From positions 236,422 to 300,421 of the forward strand of contig CAWJAY010000046.1 of the NCBI GenBank assembly GCA_963840925.1: a stretch of DNA of 64,000 bases, in the 5' to 3' direction. Position 1 is the stretch's first letter. Each line of letters opens with the position of its first letter. The position numbers and the translations under genes are program-made. The notes under the pieces are model-generated. The model did no database searches and was not told where the DNA came from. It worked only from the letters and a program-made list of their open reading frames with translations. Shown piece by piece: positions 9,345-18,636 of this stretch. Source of the stretch: DATAOG01 sp963840925 (GTDB lineage Bacteria; Pseudomonadota; Alphaproteobacteria; Geminicoccales; Geminicoccaceae).

Positions 9345-10001
9345 ATGAACATCAACGCCGATCTGAGCCAGCGTGCGGTCGTCGACAGCGAGGCGCTGCC
9401 CTGGGTCGATTCGCCGCTCAAGGGCGTGCAGCGGCGGATGCTGGAGCGCGACGGCGACGAGGTCGCGCGCGCGACCAGCCTCGTCCGCTACGCGCCGGGC
9501 AGCGCCTTCTCGGCGCACAGCCACGGTGCCGGCGAGGAGTTCTTCGTGCTGGAGGGCGTGTTCTCGGACGAGCACGGCGACTTCGGCCCCGGCATGTACG
9601 TCCGCAACCCGCCGGGCTCGAAGCACACGCCAAGCAGCGCGTCGGGCTGCACGATCTTCGTCAAGCTCCGCCAGATGATGGCGGACGACCAGCAGCACGT
9701 CCGGATCGACACGACCCGGGGGCGCTGGCGGCCGGGCGACGTCACGGGCCTGGAGGTGATGCCGCTCCACCAGCACGGCGCGGAACGGGTGCAGTTGCTG
9801 CGCCTGGCGCCGGCGACCCGGGTGCCGGCCCGCCGCCATCCGGGCGGCCAGGAGATCTTCGCGATCGACGGTGCCTTCGCCGACGAAGAGGGCCGCTATG
9901 CCAGGGGCACCTGGCTGCGCACGCCGCCGGGCAGCAGCCAGGGCGTGGCCTCGGAGGCCGGCTGCACGCTCTACGTCAAGACGGGCCATCTCGCGCTCTG
10001 A
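9345..10001 (+). CDS. two-domain cupin protein (ChrR-type cupin)
   Basis: The 218 residues form two tandem cupin barrels. In the first, the metal-binding motif HSHGAGEEFFVLEG (about residues 63-76) has two His and a Glu in the expected spacing; in the second, RHPGGQEIFAIDGAF (about 164-178) keeps one His and the Glu. The pattern matches ChrR-like cupins, some of which act as the sensor part of anti-sigma factors, but no zinc-binding ASD domain and no adjacent ECF sigma gene are present, so a free-standing enzyme or binding protein is more likely. The ligand is unknown. Confidence 0.8.
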   Translation: MNINADLSQRAVVDSEALPWVDSPLKGVQRRMLERDGDEVARATSLVRYAPGSAFSAHSHGAGEEFFVLEGVFSDEHGDFGPGMYVRNPPGSKHTPSSASGCTIFVKLRQMMADDQQHVRIDTTRGRWRPGDVTGLEVMPLHQHGAERVQLLRLAPATRVPARRHPGGQEIFAIDGAFADEEGRYARGTWLRTPPGSSQGVASEAGCTLYVKTGHLAL

Positions 10002-10454
10002 GCGCGGTCCTGGCGGCGTGCCGATCTCGTTAGCTTCCAGGGCGGGGGCGCGCACGGCGCCTTCCCCGACGAGACGACGCCGCTCTGGCCCCGCCGGATC
10101 GCCGATCCGGACGTGACGGCCGGCCTCCGCCTGCGCAGCAAGAGCAACACCGCCTAGCCATTTCTGACCTGCTTGCGGCGCTGCCGGCCGGGCGCTGGCT
10201 CGAGCGGCACCGACACCAGCTCGGCGGCGAATCGATCCTTGACCTCACCGAATTCGCCGTCTGAGCGCGAGCATGCGCGGGCTCGACCCGGCGGTCGCAT
10301 CCGAGCCGCGTTCGGCCCCGGTTAACCTTCGAGCGGTACAAAACGTGGCGATGCCCGGCAGTCCAGAGTTTGCGCCCGTCATGATGGCCGGCGCCAGCCT
10401 CGAGCGCCGCGGCCGGCGAGGCAGGTCGCCGGGCCGGCCGGCGCCGGCGGTCCG
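10002..10454. other. no supported gene between cupin and flippase genes
   Basis: These roughly 450 bases give only short fragments in all frames. Some short stretches on the plus strand (around 10060-10260) look protein-like but are interrupted, so they may be remains of a decayed gene. I cannot assign them. Confidence 0.4.
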
Positions 10455-11780
10455 ATGGGGAGTGAGCGTTCGGTGATTGACCGTCTGCGCGAGCTGGCGC
10501 GCCACCGTCTGGCCCGCGACATCTTCGTCCTTTATGTCGTGCGGACGGTCAACCAGCTCCTGCCGCTCGCGACGATCCCTTATCTCGCGCGGGTGCTCGG
10601 CCCGGCGGAGTGGGGCATGGTGGCGGTCGCGCAGGCCTTTTCGATGTATGGTATCGTGACGATCCATTACGGCTTCGACCTCGCGGCAACTCGCGAGGTC
10701 TCGCGGCACCGGAGCGACCGGAAGCGACTCGGTGAGCTGATGGGGGGCATTCTCGCCTGTCAGCTGATTCTGTCGGGGCTGGTTGCCGCCGCCGCCGGCC
10801 TTGCTTATTACTCGGTACCATTCTTCGCCGAGGACCATCGCCTGCTCTATGCCGCCCTGCTGTTCGCAATCGTTCAGGGGATCGGGGTCGATTGGTACTT
10901 CACGGGCATGGAGCGGCTCTCGCTGATGGCCGGGATCGAGCTCCCGACCAAGCTCGTCGGCGTGGTTGCGATCCTCTGGCTGGTCGACGGCCCGGGCGAC
11001 GGCTGGCTCGTGCTCGCGGCCTACGCCGCAGCCGCGACGCTCGCGACCGCGATCGGCTATGGCGTCGTGCTCCGGGACGTCTGGCCGCGCTGGCCCGGCC
11101 TCGCGCGGGTCCGCGAGACGTTCCGCCTGGGCTTCAGCCTGTTCGTGATGCAAGTCTCGAACCTGATCAACACCGCGGGCAGCGCGTTCCTGTTGAGCCT
11201 GCTCGCTTCGCCCCAGCAGGTCGCCTACCTCGCCGCCCCCGACAAGCTCGCCCGCCCGCTCGCCTGGCTGACGATCCCGATCAACAAGGCTCTGCTGCCG
11301 CATCTCAGCCACCTGCTATTGCACCGGCCGGATCAGGCGCATGCGCTCGCGCGCATCTCGCTGCTGCTGCTGTCGGCGATCGGGCTCGCCTTCAGCGTGC
11401 TCGTGATCCTGCTGGCGCCCTGGTTGATCGAGCTGGTGTTCGGCCCCGAGTACGAGGCGGCGACGCCGGTCCTGCGGGTGCTGGCGCTGGTCATCCCGCT
11501 GGTCATCATCAACGATGCCCTCGCCGCCCAATGGCTGATCCCGCACCACCTGGACCGGGCGTTGAGCGTGATCATCCTGGCGGCGGCGATGCTGACGATC
11601 GGGCTCGCGATCCTGGTCGTCCCGACCTACGAAGCGCTCGGCATGGCCTGGGTCACGGTGCTGGTCGAGCTGGTCATCCTGGTCGCCCTGCTGCTCGCGC
11701 TGACGCGCCATGGGCACAGGATCCTGGGCGATCGGGCGGCGCCCGCCGGCGGGCTGGTCACCTCGGAGCGGCGATCTTGA
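10455..11780 (+). CDS. Wzx-type polysaccharide flippase
   Basis: A 441-residue polytopic membrane protein of the MOP superfamily, oligosaccharide flippase branch, which moves undecaprenyl-linked glycan repeat units across the inner membrane. The N-terminal VLYVVRTVNQLLPLATIPYL and the YLARVLGPAEWGMVAVAQAF segment are hallmarks of Wzx/RfbX proteins; about 12 hydrophobic helices follow. ATG 10455 is possible, but GTG 10473 (VIDRLREL) has GGGGAG ten bases upstream and may be the real start. The GT2 glycosyltransferase gene follows 57 bp later, so the two probably form a surface-glycan operon. Confidence 0.85.
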   Translation: MGSERSVIDRLRELARHRLARDIFVLYVVRTVNQLLPLATIPYLARVLGPAEWGMVAVAQAFSMYGIVTIHYGFDLAATREVSRHRSDRKRLGELMGGILACQLILSGLVAAAAGLAYYSVPFFAEDHRLLYAALLFAIVQGIGVDWYFTGMERLSLMAGIELPTKLVGVVAILWLVDGPGDGWLVLAAYAAAATLATAIGYGVVLRDVWPRWPGLARVRETFRLGFSLFVMQVSNLINTAGSAFLLSLLASPQQVAYLAAPDKLARPLAWLTIPINKALLPHLSHLLLHRPDQAHALARISLLLLSAIGLAFSVLVILLAPWLIELVFGPEYEAATPVLRVLALVIPLVIINDALAAQWLIPHHLDRALSVIILAAAMLTIGLAILVVPTYEALGMAWVTVLVELVILVALLLALTRHGHRILGDRAAPAGGLVTSERRS

Positions 11781-11837
11781 GCCTTTGGAGCGTCGCGGAC
11801 CGATGCTAAACCATCTAGATCCAACCGGATCCGAGCC

Positions 11838-12785
11838 ATGACCGTTGCCGCCGCCGTCACCACCTTCAACCGGCTGGAGTCGCTCAAGCGCTGCATCGCG
11901 GCGATCCGCGCCCAGCACGCCGTGGTCGACGAGATCATCGTGGTCAACGACCAGAGCACCGATGGCACCCGGGAATGGCTGGACAGCCAGCCCGATCTGA
12001 TCGCGATCCATCAGCCCGGCAATTTCGGCTGCGCCTGCAGCTTCAAGACCGTGCTCCAGACGGCGTTCGAGCGCGGCCACGAGTTCGCCTGGGCGATGGA
12101 CGACGATGTCTTCCCCGAGGCGGGCTCGCTTGGCATCCTGCTCGAGACCGCGGCCGAGCTGCGCGCCAGGGGCGTCAGGCTCGGCGGGCTCACCGCCTAT
12201 CAGGCACAGTGGGACGAGGGCAAGACGACCTGGCTCCCATGGCGCCTGCCGACCACGCTCGCGCGCGCGTTCCGCTACCGGTATCTGAGCCCCGAGATCG
12301 GCATCGAGCGCGGCAAGGGCGAGCCCAAGGAGATCGACCTCTATCCGTTCATCAGCACGCTGTTCACGCGCGAGGCGATGGCGGTCTGCGGCTTCCCGAA
12401 CCAGGATTTCTTCTACTACGGCGAGGACACCGATTACGCCTTCCGCCTGGCCGAGCAGGGCTTCAAGAGCTACATCGTGCCCAAGTGCGTGGTCGAGCAC
12501 GCGGGCGGCGGCTTCATGGCGCCGGAGCTGCTGCCGGTCTCGGCCAACTGGCGCTACTACTACATGTACCGCAACCAGCTGACGCTGGTGCGCATGTATG
12601 GCCGGCGGCTCGGCCCGCTCAAGCGGCTCGCCTGCCAGCTCCGGATCCTGATGGGCCTCAGCAAGCGCCTGCTGCTGGAATCCCGGCGCGGCAACTTCGG
12701 CGCCTGCAAGCTCGCGCTGCGCGGCGCCGCGGACGCTTTCCGCCACCGCATGGGCAAGCGGGTCGCCCCGGGCGCCACCGGATAG
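11838..12785 (+). CDS. family 2 glycosyltransferase
   Basis: A 315-residue GT-A enzyme expected to add a sugar to a lipid-linked glycan. The nucleotide-binding start (AAVTTFNRLESLKRCI, residues 4-19), VNDQSTDGT (about 37-45) and the metal-binding DxD in AWAMDDDVFPEAG (about 85-97) are all present. The acceptor-side FYYGEDTDYAFRLAEQGF resembles galactofuranosyl- and rhamnosyltransferases. It follows the flippase, and both probably serve one surface polysaccharide. The donor sugar cannot be read from sequence. The frame is intact. Confidence 0.85.
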   Translation: MTVAAAVTTFNRLESLKRCIAAIRAQHAVVDEIIVVNDQSTDGTREWLDSQPDLIAIHQPGNFGCACSFKTVLQTAFERGHEFAWAMDDDVFPEAGSLGILLETAAELRARGVRLGGLTAYQAQWDEGKTTWLPWRLPTTLARAFRYRYLSPEIGIERGKGEPKEIDLYPFISTLFTREAMAVCGFPNQDFFYYGEDTDYAFRLAEQGFKSYIVPKCVVEHAGGGFMAPELLPVSANWRYYYMYRNQLTLVRMYGRRLGPLKRLACQLRILMGLSKRLLLESRRGNFGACKLALRGAADAFRHRMGKRVAPGATG

Positions 12786-12843
12786 GCGTCGGGCCCTACT
12801 ACCGAGCGCGGGGGCCTCTACCGCAGACCCCGCCATGTAACGC

Positions 12844-13305
12844 TCAGTCGGGCAGGAAAGCCGGGTCGAGCGCCTCTTCTAAGGCATAAGGGCGAGAGGT
12901 GGGGAAAAGCCGGCGCCGACAACCCGGTCTGGGTGATCGCGCGGGCGCGAGCGTCGGCATAGGCCTCGGGCAACACCGCCTCGAGGTGACCTCTGAGGCT
13001 CGGACTCTCCGCCAAGTCGTCGCGCAGCCGCTGCCGGCGCTCGAGGATGGAGTCGAGCCAGCTTCGGGCTCGCCGCCGCGGTTGGAATTCGTGCTTCAGC
13101 AGGTGGAGAAGCACGATGACGAGATTGCTTTTGACGGTTTTCTTATTCTTGCGGCCCACCCACTCGATTTCTTCGAGCAGGTTGGCGAGGTCGAGCTCGC
13201 TCAAGCGGCCTTCGAGCAGCAGGCCCGCCTGCTGCTCGAGCCACAGGCAAAGTCGCGTTCATACAGCGACGGCCGTTCTTGGGTGACCGGGGCGGCGCGT
13301 GCCAT
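12844..13305 (-). pseudogene. DUF29 family protein, two frameshifts
   Basis: Rebuilt, this is a DUF29 protein of about 150 residues: start MARAAPVTQERPSLYERDF, a core with SELDLANLLEEIEWVGRKNK and KSNLVIVLLHLLKHEFQPRR, and the family's C-terminal signature (PYALEEALDPAFLPD) in another frame. One base appears to be missing near 13250 and one extra near 12885. DUF29 genes are common in cyanobacteria and alphaproteobacteria, often in multiple copies, with no known function. A second copy lies about 170 bp upstream. Confidence 0.75.
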
Positions 13306-13477
13306 AGGCTCATTGTCCCTGTCGATGGTCAGACCGTCACCTTAGCAGAGAACCGAGAACCGCGAGTAGCCGCGATGCCCCTTGGCCCTCTCGGCGCTCA
13401 TCGCTCCTCGGTCAGGATCTGCCTGGATCCCGGGCGAAGCCGTGGGCGATGATGCGCCAGACGACATCGGCCGGGCG

Positions 13478-13939
13478 TCAGTCCGGCAGGAAGTCGGGAT
13501 CGAGAACCTGCTCGATCGTGTAGGGACGGGCCGCGGGTAAGCGGGCTTGCGGCCAGCCGGCCTCGGCCGCCGCCTGCTCGCGTGCGCCGCGGTAGCAGCG
13601 CTCGAAGACCGCCCCCGGATAGCCGGCAAGGCTCGGGCTGTCCTCGATTTCGTCCCGGATCCACCGCCGGTGCTGGACGATCGAGCCGTTCCAGCTGGTC
13701 GAGCGATGCTTCGGTTGATGCTGCCACTTGAGCAGGTGGGTCAGGACCACGATCAGATCGACGCGGATCGCCTTCCTTTGGCGACGTGCCATGTCCCGGA
13801 TCTCTTCGATCAAATTCTCGAGGTCGAGACGCTGGAATGCGCCCGCCTCGAGCAGTGCCACCTGCTCTTCGACCCACAGGTTGAAGTCACGCTCGTACAG
13901 TCCGGTGGCGGTCTCGATCTCCTGCCTGGCGCGCGCCAC
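13478..13939 (-). CDS. DUF29 family protein
   Basis: An intact 153-residue DUF29 protein: TGLYERDFNLWVEEQVALLE at the N-terminus, LENLIEEIRDMARRQRKAI and VVLTHLLKWQHQPKHRS in the helical core, and the C-terminal IEQVLDPDFLPD. I chose the GTG at 13939 because it has GGGAG at good spacing and matches the family start. The frame stays open further upstream into a fragment of an ABC binding protein, so longer gene models would be wrong. Its paralog 170 bp downstream shares the same ending motif. Confidence 0.8.
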   Translation of the reverse strand: MARARQEIETATGLYERDFNLWVEEQVALLEAGAFQRLDLENLIEEIRDMARRQRKAIRVDLIVVLTHLLKWQHQPKHRSTSWNGSIVQHRRWIRDEIEDSPSLAGYPGAVFERCYRGAREQAAAEAGWPQARLPAARPYTIEQVLDPDFLPD

Positions 13940-14026
13940 GCTGATCTCCCGGATCGGTCGTTCGCAATTCCAACATACCGCCAGGGGGCAGCCCAAGGAA
14001 GCCGCTCGAAGCGACCCGGCCGGCTG

Positions 14027-14140
14027 TTCCACCAAGATCTGCTTGATCCGGGCGATCGCGTCACCGACCGCCTGCTCCGAGGTGATGCCGTCGCTAACGG
14101 CGCGATGGACGGCCTTGCCCCAGACGTCCTTTCATGGACC
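14027..14140 (-). pseudogene. C-terminal scrap of a family 1 sugar ABC binding protein
   Basis: About 35 codons read KDVWGKAVHRAVSDG followed by EQAVGDAIARIKQILVE, which is the usual C-terminus of family 1 extracellular sugar-binding proteins (WGKAVHRVVVDG...EQAVDEAIARIKQIL). No N-terminal part is found on the other side. The frame reads straight into the DUF29 frame without a stop, so the original stop codon was lost. I read it as a deletion remnant. Confidence 0.5.
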
Positions 14141-14159
14141 CGGCTCGATTGCACGCGCG

Positions 14160-14325
14160 ACGAGCGGGCGTCGATCCAGGATGTCGAGGCGCTGCTGAAT
14201 GCATTGGCACGAATCGCCGAGCCGGTCGACATCAGCTTATCTGTGGCGCCCTCATCTCGCCGATCCGAGCGACGAGATGGTGCTCGAGACGGCGGTCAAC
14301 GGCGGCGGGGCGATGTGATCATCGC
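14160..14325 (+). pseudogene. decayed PIN-domain toxin fragment (COG1569 type)
   Basis: Across frames one can read DVEALLNALARIAEPVDIS, then a YLWRP-like piece and DPSDEMVLETAVNGG, which match the C-terminal half of PIN-family toxins of the COG1569 type (DPDDEMVLEAAVNG...). At least two frame breaks and a missing N-terminus show it is dead. The conserved acidic residues of DEMVLE are still visible. No antitoxin gene is beside it. Confidence 0.5.
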
Positions 14326-14662
14326 GGTCGTCGACTTCCGCGTCGGCGGCGCCCGGCGGCGCTCGTGGTCTAGGCCGACGGCCGGCGCTTCGTCGGGCCC
14401 GACAACGGGCTGTTCGAACTGGTCCTGCGGCGGCGCGCGAGGTCCGCTGCTTTGCTATCAGCTGCCGCCCGGCGACGCTCTCAGCGACCGGGCTCGCGCC
14501 GAGGCCCTTCCGCCCGGAACCGGCCAGCCTCTCCGCCGTGCCGCGACCTTCTCGGACGCGCCAGCGGGCCAGCCGCTCTGGTAGGTCAACCGAACGGGCT
14601 GGCCGAGATCGGCGTCAACGGCGGCAGTGCAGCTCAGCGCTTCGGGCTCGCGCCCGGCCGCT
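14322..14662 (+). pseudogene. decayed SAM hydrolase / chlorinase-like (DUF62) fragment
   Basis: The pieces AVVDFRVGGARR, DGRRFVGPDNGLFELVL and, near the end, GLAEIGVNGGSAAQRFGLAPG match, in order, the nucleotide-binding N-domain and the C-terminal domain of SAM-hydroxide adenosyltransferases (family consensus VVDPGVGG, DGR.FVGPDNGLF, EIAVN.GSAA). They lie in different frames and the central part is badly eroded; stop codons occur in the middle. Unlike the frameshifted genes later in the window, real sequence divergence is seen here, so this is a true relic. Confidence 0.55.
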
Positions 14663-14731
14663 AAGATCGGCATCGTTCTGCCGCCTGACGGTTGCCCGAG
14701 GGCGACGGCTGGCCTATCTTGCGCGCGCCGA

Positions 14732-14806
14732 TGGGGCGTCGCCAAGCGGTAAGGCACCGGACTTTGGATCCGGCATTCGCAGGTTCGAATCCTGCCGCCC
14801 CAGCCA
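14732..14806 (+). tRNA. tRNA-Gln (anticodon TTG)
   Basis: A complete cloverleaf can be folded. The acceptor stem TGGGGCG pairs with CGCCCCA. The anticodon stem CCGGA/TCCGG closes a seven-base loop CTTTGGA with anticodon TTG, so the tRNA reads CAA. The T loop GTTCGAATC is present. Discriminator G is followed by an encoded CCA. It sits between gene debris and a broken outer-membrane protein gene; tRNA genes are common integration sites, which fits the scrappy neighbourhood. Confidence 0.95.
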
Positions 14807-14872
14807 GTTCGGGGCTGGACCAGCGCTTCGATCTGGCAACCACTCACCAGATCGAAGCGACAGACCCACCGC

Positions 14873-15894
14873 CTAGAAGCCGATGCCGAAGCCCAGCCCG
14901 ACCCATGCAATGCCCTCGTCGAAGCCGCCAGGGTTGCGGAACTGGTAGTCGTAGGCCGCCTTGGCGCGCATCGCGAGGCCTTCGATCAGCGCGATGTTGA
15001 ACCCGATCTCGGGTCCCGGCGACCAACCCGTCCTGAAAGCCCGAGCCGTACACGCCGCCGAAATTCGCGGCCAGGAACGGGCCGGAAGATGCCCAGATCC
15101 GGAGCGAAATCGAGGCTGACAACCGATCGGCCGTTGAAGTCGTCATTGTCGCCGTTGAGGCTATAGAGGACACCCTGCTTGAGCGACAGGCCGCCAAGGA
15201 AGCCCGGCAGAGCGGTGTAGGTGAGTTCGGCGCCGACCAGATCGTTCTGTTTGCTATCGTTCGTTTCACCGAAATTGTGCCCGTAGATCGGGACCGATGG
15301 TGAAGAGGTTGCTGGGCTCCTCCTCGGCTTCCTCCGGCGCCGCTGCGGGCGCCGGCGGAGCCGGGGCCGCGACGACCGGCGCTGCTGCCTGCGGCACTAC
15401 GATCTCGACCCGGCGGTTGCGTGGCTCGACCACGCCATCCGCGGTCGGCACCAGCAGGACTCTTCGCCCTGGCCGGCGGTGATGATGTCGGTCGCAGGGA
15501 CGCCCTCGCGCACGAGCTGCTCGGCCACGGCCTCGGCGCGTCGTTGCGATAGCTCCAGATTGTAGTCCGCGCTCCCGGAGGTGTCGGTATGGCCGGTAAC
15601 GCTGATCTGGGGCGCGCCGCCTTGCCGGTAGTTCTCGGCGGCCTCGGCAATGACCCGGCGGTTCTCGTCAGTCAACGCAGTCTGATCGAGACCGAAGGTC
15701 ACGAGAAACTGGCCGGGGGCCTCCATCCCGGGCTGTGCAACCGTCTGTGCGTCGGATTGGGCATTGGCAGCCGGCACCGCCAGGACCAGCATCGAAGCGC
15801 CGATCAGGAGCGATGCGATAGCGAGCCTCGGGATGCTTTCGGGACCTGCGCCCCCGCCAATGCCTTGCTTGCCGTTCCAGCAGAGCTCGAGCAT
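14873..15894 (-). pseudogene. OmpA-domain outer membrane protein with C-terminal beta-barrel, several frameshifts
   Basis: Rebuilt product of about 335 residues. It opens with a signal peptide (hydrophobic IASLLIGASMLVLAVPAANA). A peptidoglycan-binding OmpA domain follows: LVTFGLDQTALTDENRRV, VTGHTDTSGSADYNLELSQR with the NxxLSxxRA element, and NRRVEIVVP. A Pro/Ala/Glu linker leads to a region of alternating hydrophobic residues and Gly that looks like a small beta-barrel, with FLAANFGGVYGSGFQDG and an ending in GIGF. Frame changes occur near 15455, 15280 and at several points below 15200. The order is unusual, because classical OmpA has the barrel first. Confidence 0.65.
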
Positions 15895-16184
15895 GTGCGT
15901 TCCTCCAAGTTTGGGTTAAGGCGTCGTAGCTTCGGCGATAGAGCCGGGCGACCGGCTAAACGCGCTGAGGCGCCGATGGGTTCCACGACCTTCGCGACCT
16001 GCCGCATTACCTTCCGCTGGTGACGGCCGCGTTGCCCGGCTGATATCGCACGAAGGGTTCTGCTCGTTGCCATCGGAGACTTCTGAAACGGCTCGCTGCG
16101 AGTGGGGCGTGGTGGGACTTGGAGGTCGTGTCGCGAAGGTGGTGGAAATTCGGCGGCGCGGGTCCGAAGGCATGGTGGTCGGCA

Positions 16185-17190
16185 TCAGGCGGCGAAGTCA
16201 AGATCGGTGGGCGAGCGCTCGAGGGTCTGCCAGCCGTCGACCCGGCGCATGGTGATCTGACCGGACGCCAACAGCGCCCAGAACAGCATGGCGGCGGTCT
16301 CGGCACAGGGCAGCAGGCACTGCGCTCTTGATTCTCCCGCTCGAACTCCTCGTGCAGGCGCTCGATCGCGTTCGTGGTCCTCACCGAGCGCCACTGCTCG
16401 GGCGGGTAGCGCACGAACGTGAACAGGCGCTCGCCGGCTTCTTCCAAGCTCGTCGCGACCGACCGGCAGCGAAGCTTCCACTTGGCCAGGAACGCCTTAC
16501 GCCGGACTACGACCTCGGCGGCGGCCTTGGCGTTCATCATGTGGTTGAAGTCGGCCTTGATCTCGTCGTGCAGGTGCTTCGGCGCGTGGGCGAGCAGATT
16601 GCGCTCCTTGTGCACGGTGCAGCGCTGAACCGGCACATCGTCCCACAGGCTGGCGAGCGCCGCTTCCAGGCCTTTGCCGCCGTCGACGATCACCAATTCG
16701 GGTCGGCCGAGCCCACGGCTGGTCAGGTCGTCCAGCATGGCCCGCCACGCGGCTCGCTCTTCGCCACCGATGTTCTTGATGGCGAGCACCACCTTCTGGC
16801 CGTCGCGGCGGACACCCAGGGCAATCAGCAGCGAGATGGCCGTGGCCTTGCGATCGAGCCGGACCTTGACCGACGGTGCCGTCGAGGATCAGCCGCGACA
16901 ATGTCGTCGCCGGCAAGATCACGCTCCTGCCAGGCCTGCCAGGCCGAGCGGGTCTTCTGCCAGGCCCGGCTGACCACGTCCTTGCCCACATGGCCCTCGA
17001 ACAACCTGGCCAACGCTCGCCGCGCCCGGCGGGTGTTCATGCCGGCGAGGTAGACCTCGGCGATCAAGGCCTCGGCGCGATGGGAGAGCCGCTTGTAAGC
17101 GGTGCAGCAAGTCGCTCTTCCATTCCTGCTCGCCAGCCTCGTCGCGTGGTTCGACAGATACCCATAGGCTGGCCACCCTGGACCGCAACC
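16185..17190 (-). mobile_element. IS256-family transposase remnant
   Basis: The catalytic centre of an IS256/mutator-type DDE transposase is clear: the segment VIVDGGKGLEAALASLW with the second Asp, then VQRCTVHKERNLLAHAPK, and TTNAIERLHEEFERENQ with the Glu. The C-terminal LLPCAETAAMLFWALLASGQ and the N-terminal EALIAEVYLAGMNTRRARRAL lie in other frames, so the gene has at least three breaks, and the segment after ENQE looks shortened. On the 3' side, 16110-16160 holds CCACCACCTTCGCGACAC-like sequence of the kind seen at IS256 ends. I could not find a matching inverted repeat on the 5' side. Probably inactive. Confidence 0.75.
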
Positions 17191-17220
17191 GCCGTATACC
17201 CCCGGCACCGGAGGCGATCG

Positions 17221-18618
17221 GTGAGCTTCGAGCTGCAGACTTTGCTGAACGGACGGCGGGCGGAAAAATTCGCGCTGTTCGACCGCCACCTCAACCCGCA
17301 GCTGGTCCGGGTCCTGCGGACGATCGGCTTCGACATCGACTACGTCCGCGCCGAGGGTCCCTATCTGTTCGACGCCGCCGGCGACCGCTACCTCGACCTG
17401 CTGAGCGGCTTCGGCGTGTTCGCGGTCGGCCGCAACCACCCGGCGGTGATCCGGGCGCTGCAGCAGGTGCTGGACGCGCGAGCTCGCCGGGCCTCGTGCA
17501 GATGGACGTCTCGCTGCTCGCAGGCCTGCTCGCCGAGCGCCTGCTCGCCCGCATGCCGTGGTCTCGACAAGGTGTTCTTCTGCAACTCGGGCACCGAGGC
17601 GGTCGAGGCGGCGATCAAGTTCGCCGCGCTACGCCACCGGTCGCGCCAAGATCGTCTACTGCGATCACGCCTTCCACGGCCTGACCATGGGCGCGCTCTC
17701 GCTGAACGGCGACGCAGCTCTTCCGCGACGGCTTCGGGCCGCTGCTGCGGCGACTGCGCGAGCGATTCCGTTCAACGACCTGGCCGCGCTGGAGCGCGCG
17801 CTCGCGGCAACGACGTCGCGGCCTTCATCGTCGAGCCGATCCAGGGCAAGGGCGTCAACCTGCCCGCCGACGGCTACCTTGCGCGAGGCCGCGCGCCTCT
17901 GCCGCGAGCACGGCACCTTGCTCGTCGCCGACGAGATCCAGACCGGCACTCGGCCGCACCGGGCGGTTTCTGGCCTGCGAGCACTTGGGCGCTCGAGCCC
18001 GACATGCGTGCTGCTCGCGAAGGCGCTCTCGGGCGGCTTCGTGCCGGTCGGCGCGGTCGCGATGCGCGGCGAGGTGTTCGATCGGTGTTCGATCGCATGG
18101 AGCGGGCGGTCGTGCACGGCTCGACCTTCGCCAAGAACGACCTCGCGATGGCGGCCGGGCTCGCGACGCTCGCGGTCATGGACGAGGAGCAGCTGGTCGA
18201 GCACGCCGCGGATCTCGGCGAACGGCTGATGCCAGGGCCTCTCGGCGCGCTTGTCCGGCTCCGAGTTCGTCAAGGAGGTGCGCGGCAAGGGGCATGATGA
18301 TCGCGATCGAGTTCGGCCCGCCCAGCAGCCTGAAGCTCAAGGCCGCCTACGCGCTGCTCGACAGGCGAACAAGGGCCTGTTCTGCCAGCTCTGCTGATCC
18401 CGCTGTTCGCCCGACACCGGATCCTGGCGCAGGTCGCGGGCCACGCCCTGCCGGTGATCAAGCTGCTGCCGCCGCTCGTGATCGGCGAGGACGACCGGCA
18501 CTGGATCGAGCAGGCGTTCGAGCAGGTGGTGCGCGCCAGCCATGACCTCGCCGGCGTCTGGGATCTCGGTCGCACGCTCGCCGGCCACGTTCTGCGCGAA
18601 CGCCGCCGCAGCGCCTGA
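17221..18618 (+). pseudogene. class III aminotransferase (PLP-dependent), many +1 frameshifts
   Basis: The rebuilt product of about 460 residues is a fold-type I class III aminotransferase, related to 4-aminobutyrate and acetylornithine aminotransferases. Recognisable elements in order: LFDAAGDRYLDLLSGFGVFA, KVFFCNSGTEAVEAAIKFA (cofactor phosphate site), DHAFHGLTMGALSL, VAAFIVEPIQGKGVN, LLVADEIQTG with the PLP-ring Asp, and LLAKALSGGFVPVGAV with the Schiff-base Lys. The GTG start has GGAGG six bases upstream. About ten single-base changes, mostly extra bases, break the frame, yet every catalytic motif is intact, which suggests sequence error. The substrate is unknown. It is convergent with soxG. 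Confidence 0.8.
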
Positions 18619-18636
18619 GCCGCGTTGCGCTGCGGT

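Noticed and set aside
10245..11312. 355-residue minus-strand frame
   Set aside because: Antisense shadow of the flippase gene; low-complexity Arg/Asp/Gln protein.
11316..12836. 506-residue minus-strand frame
   Set aside because: Shadow of the flippase and GT2 glycosyltransferase genes; composition not protein-like.
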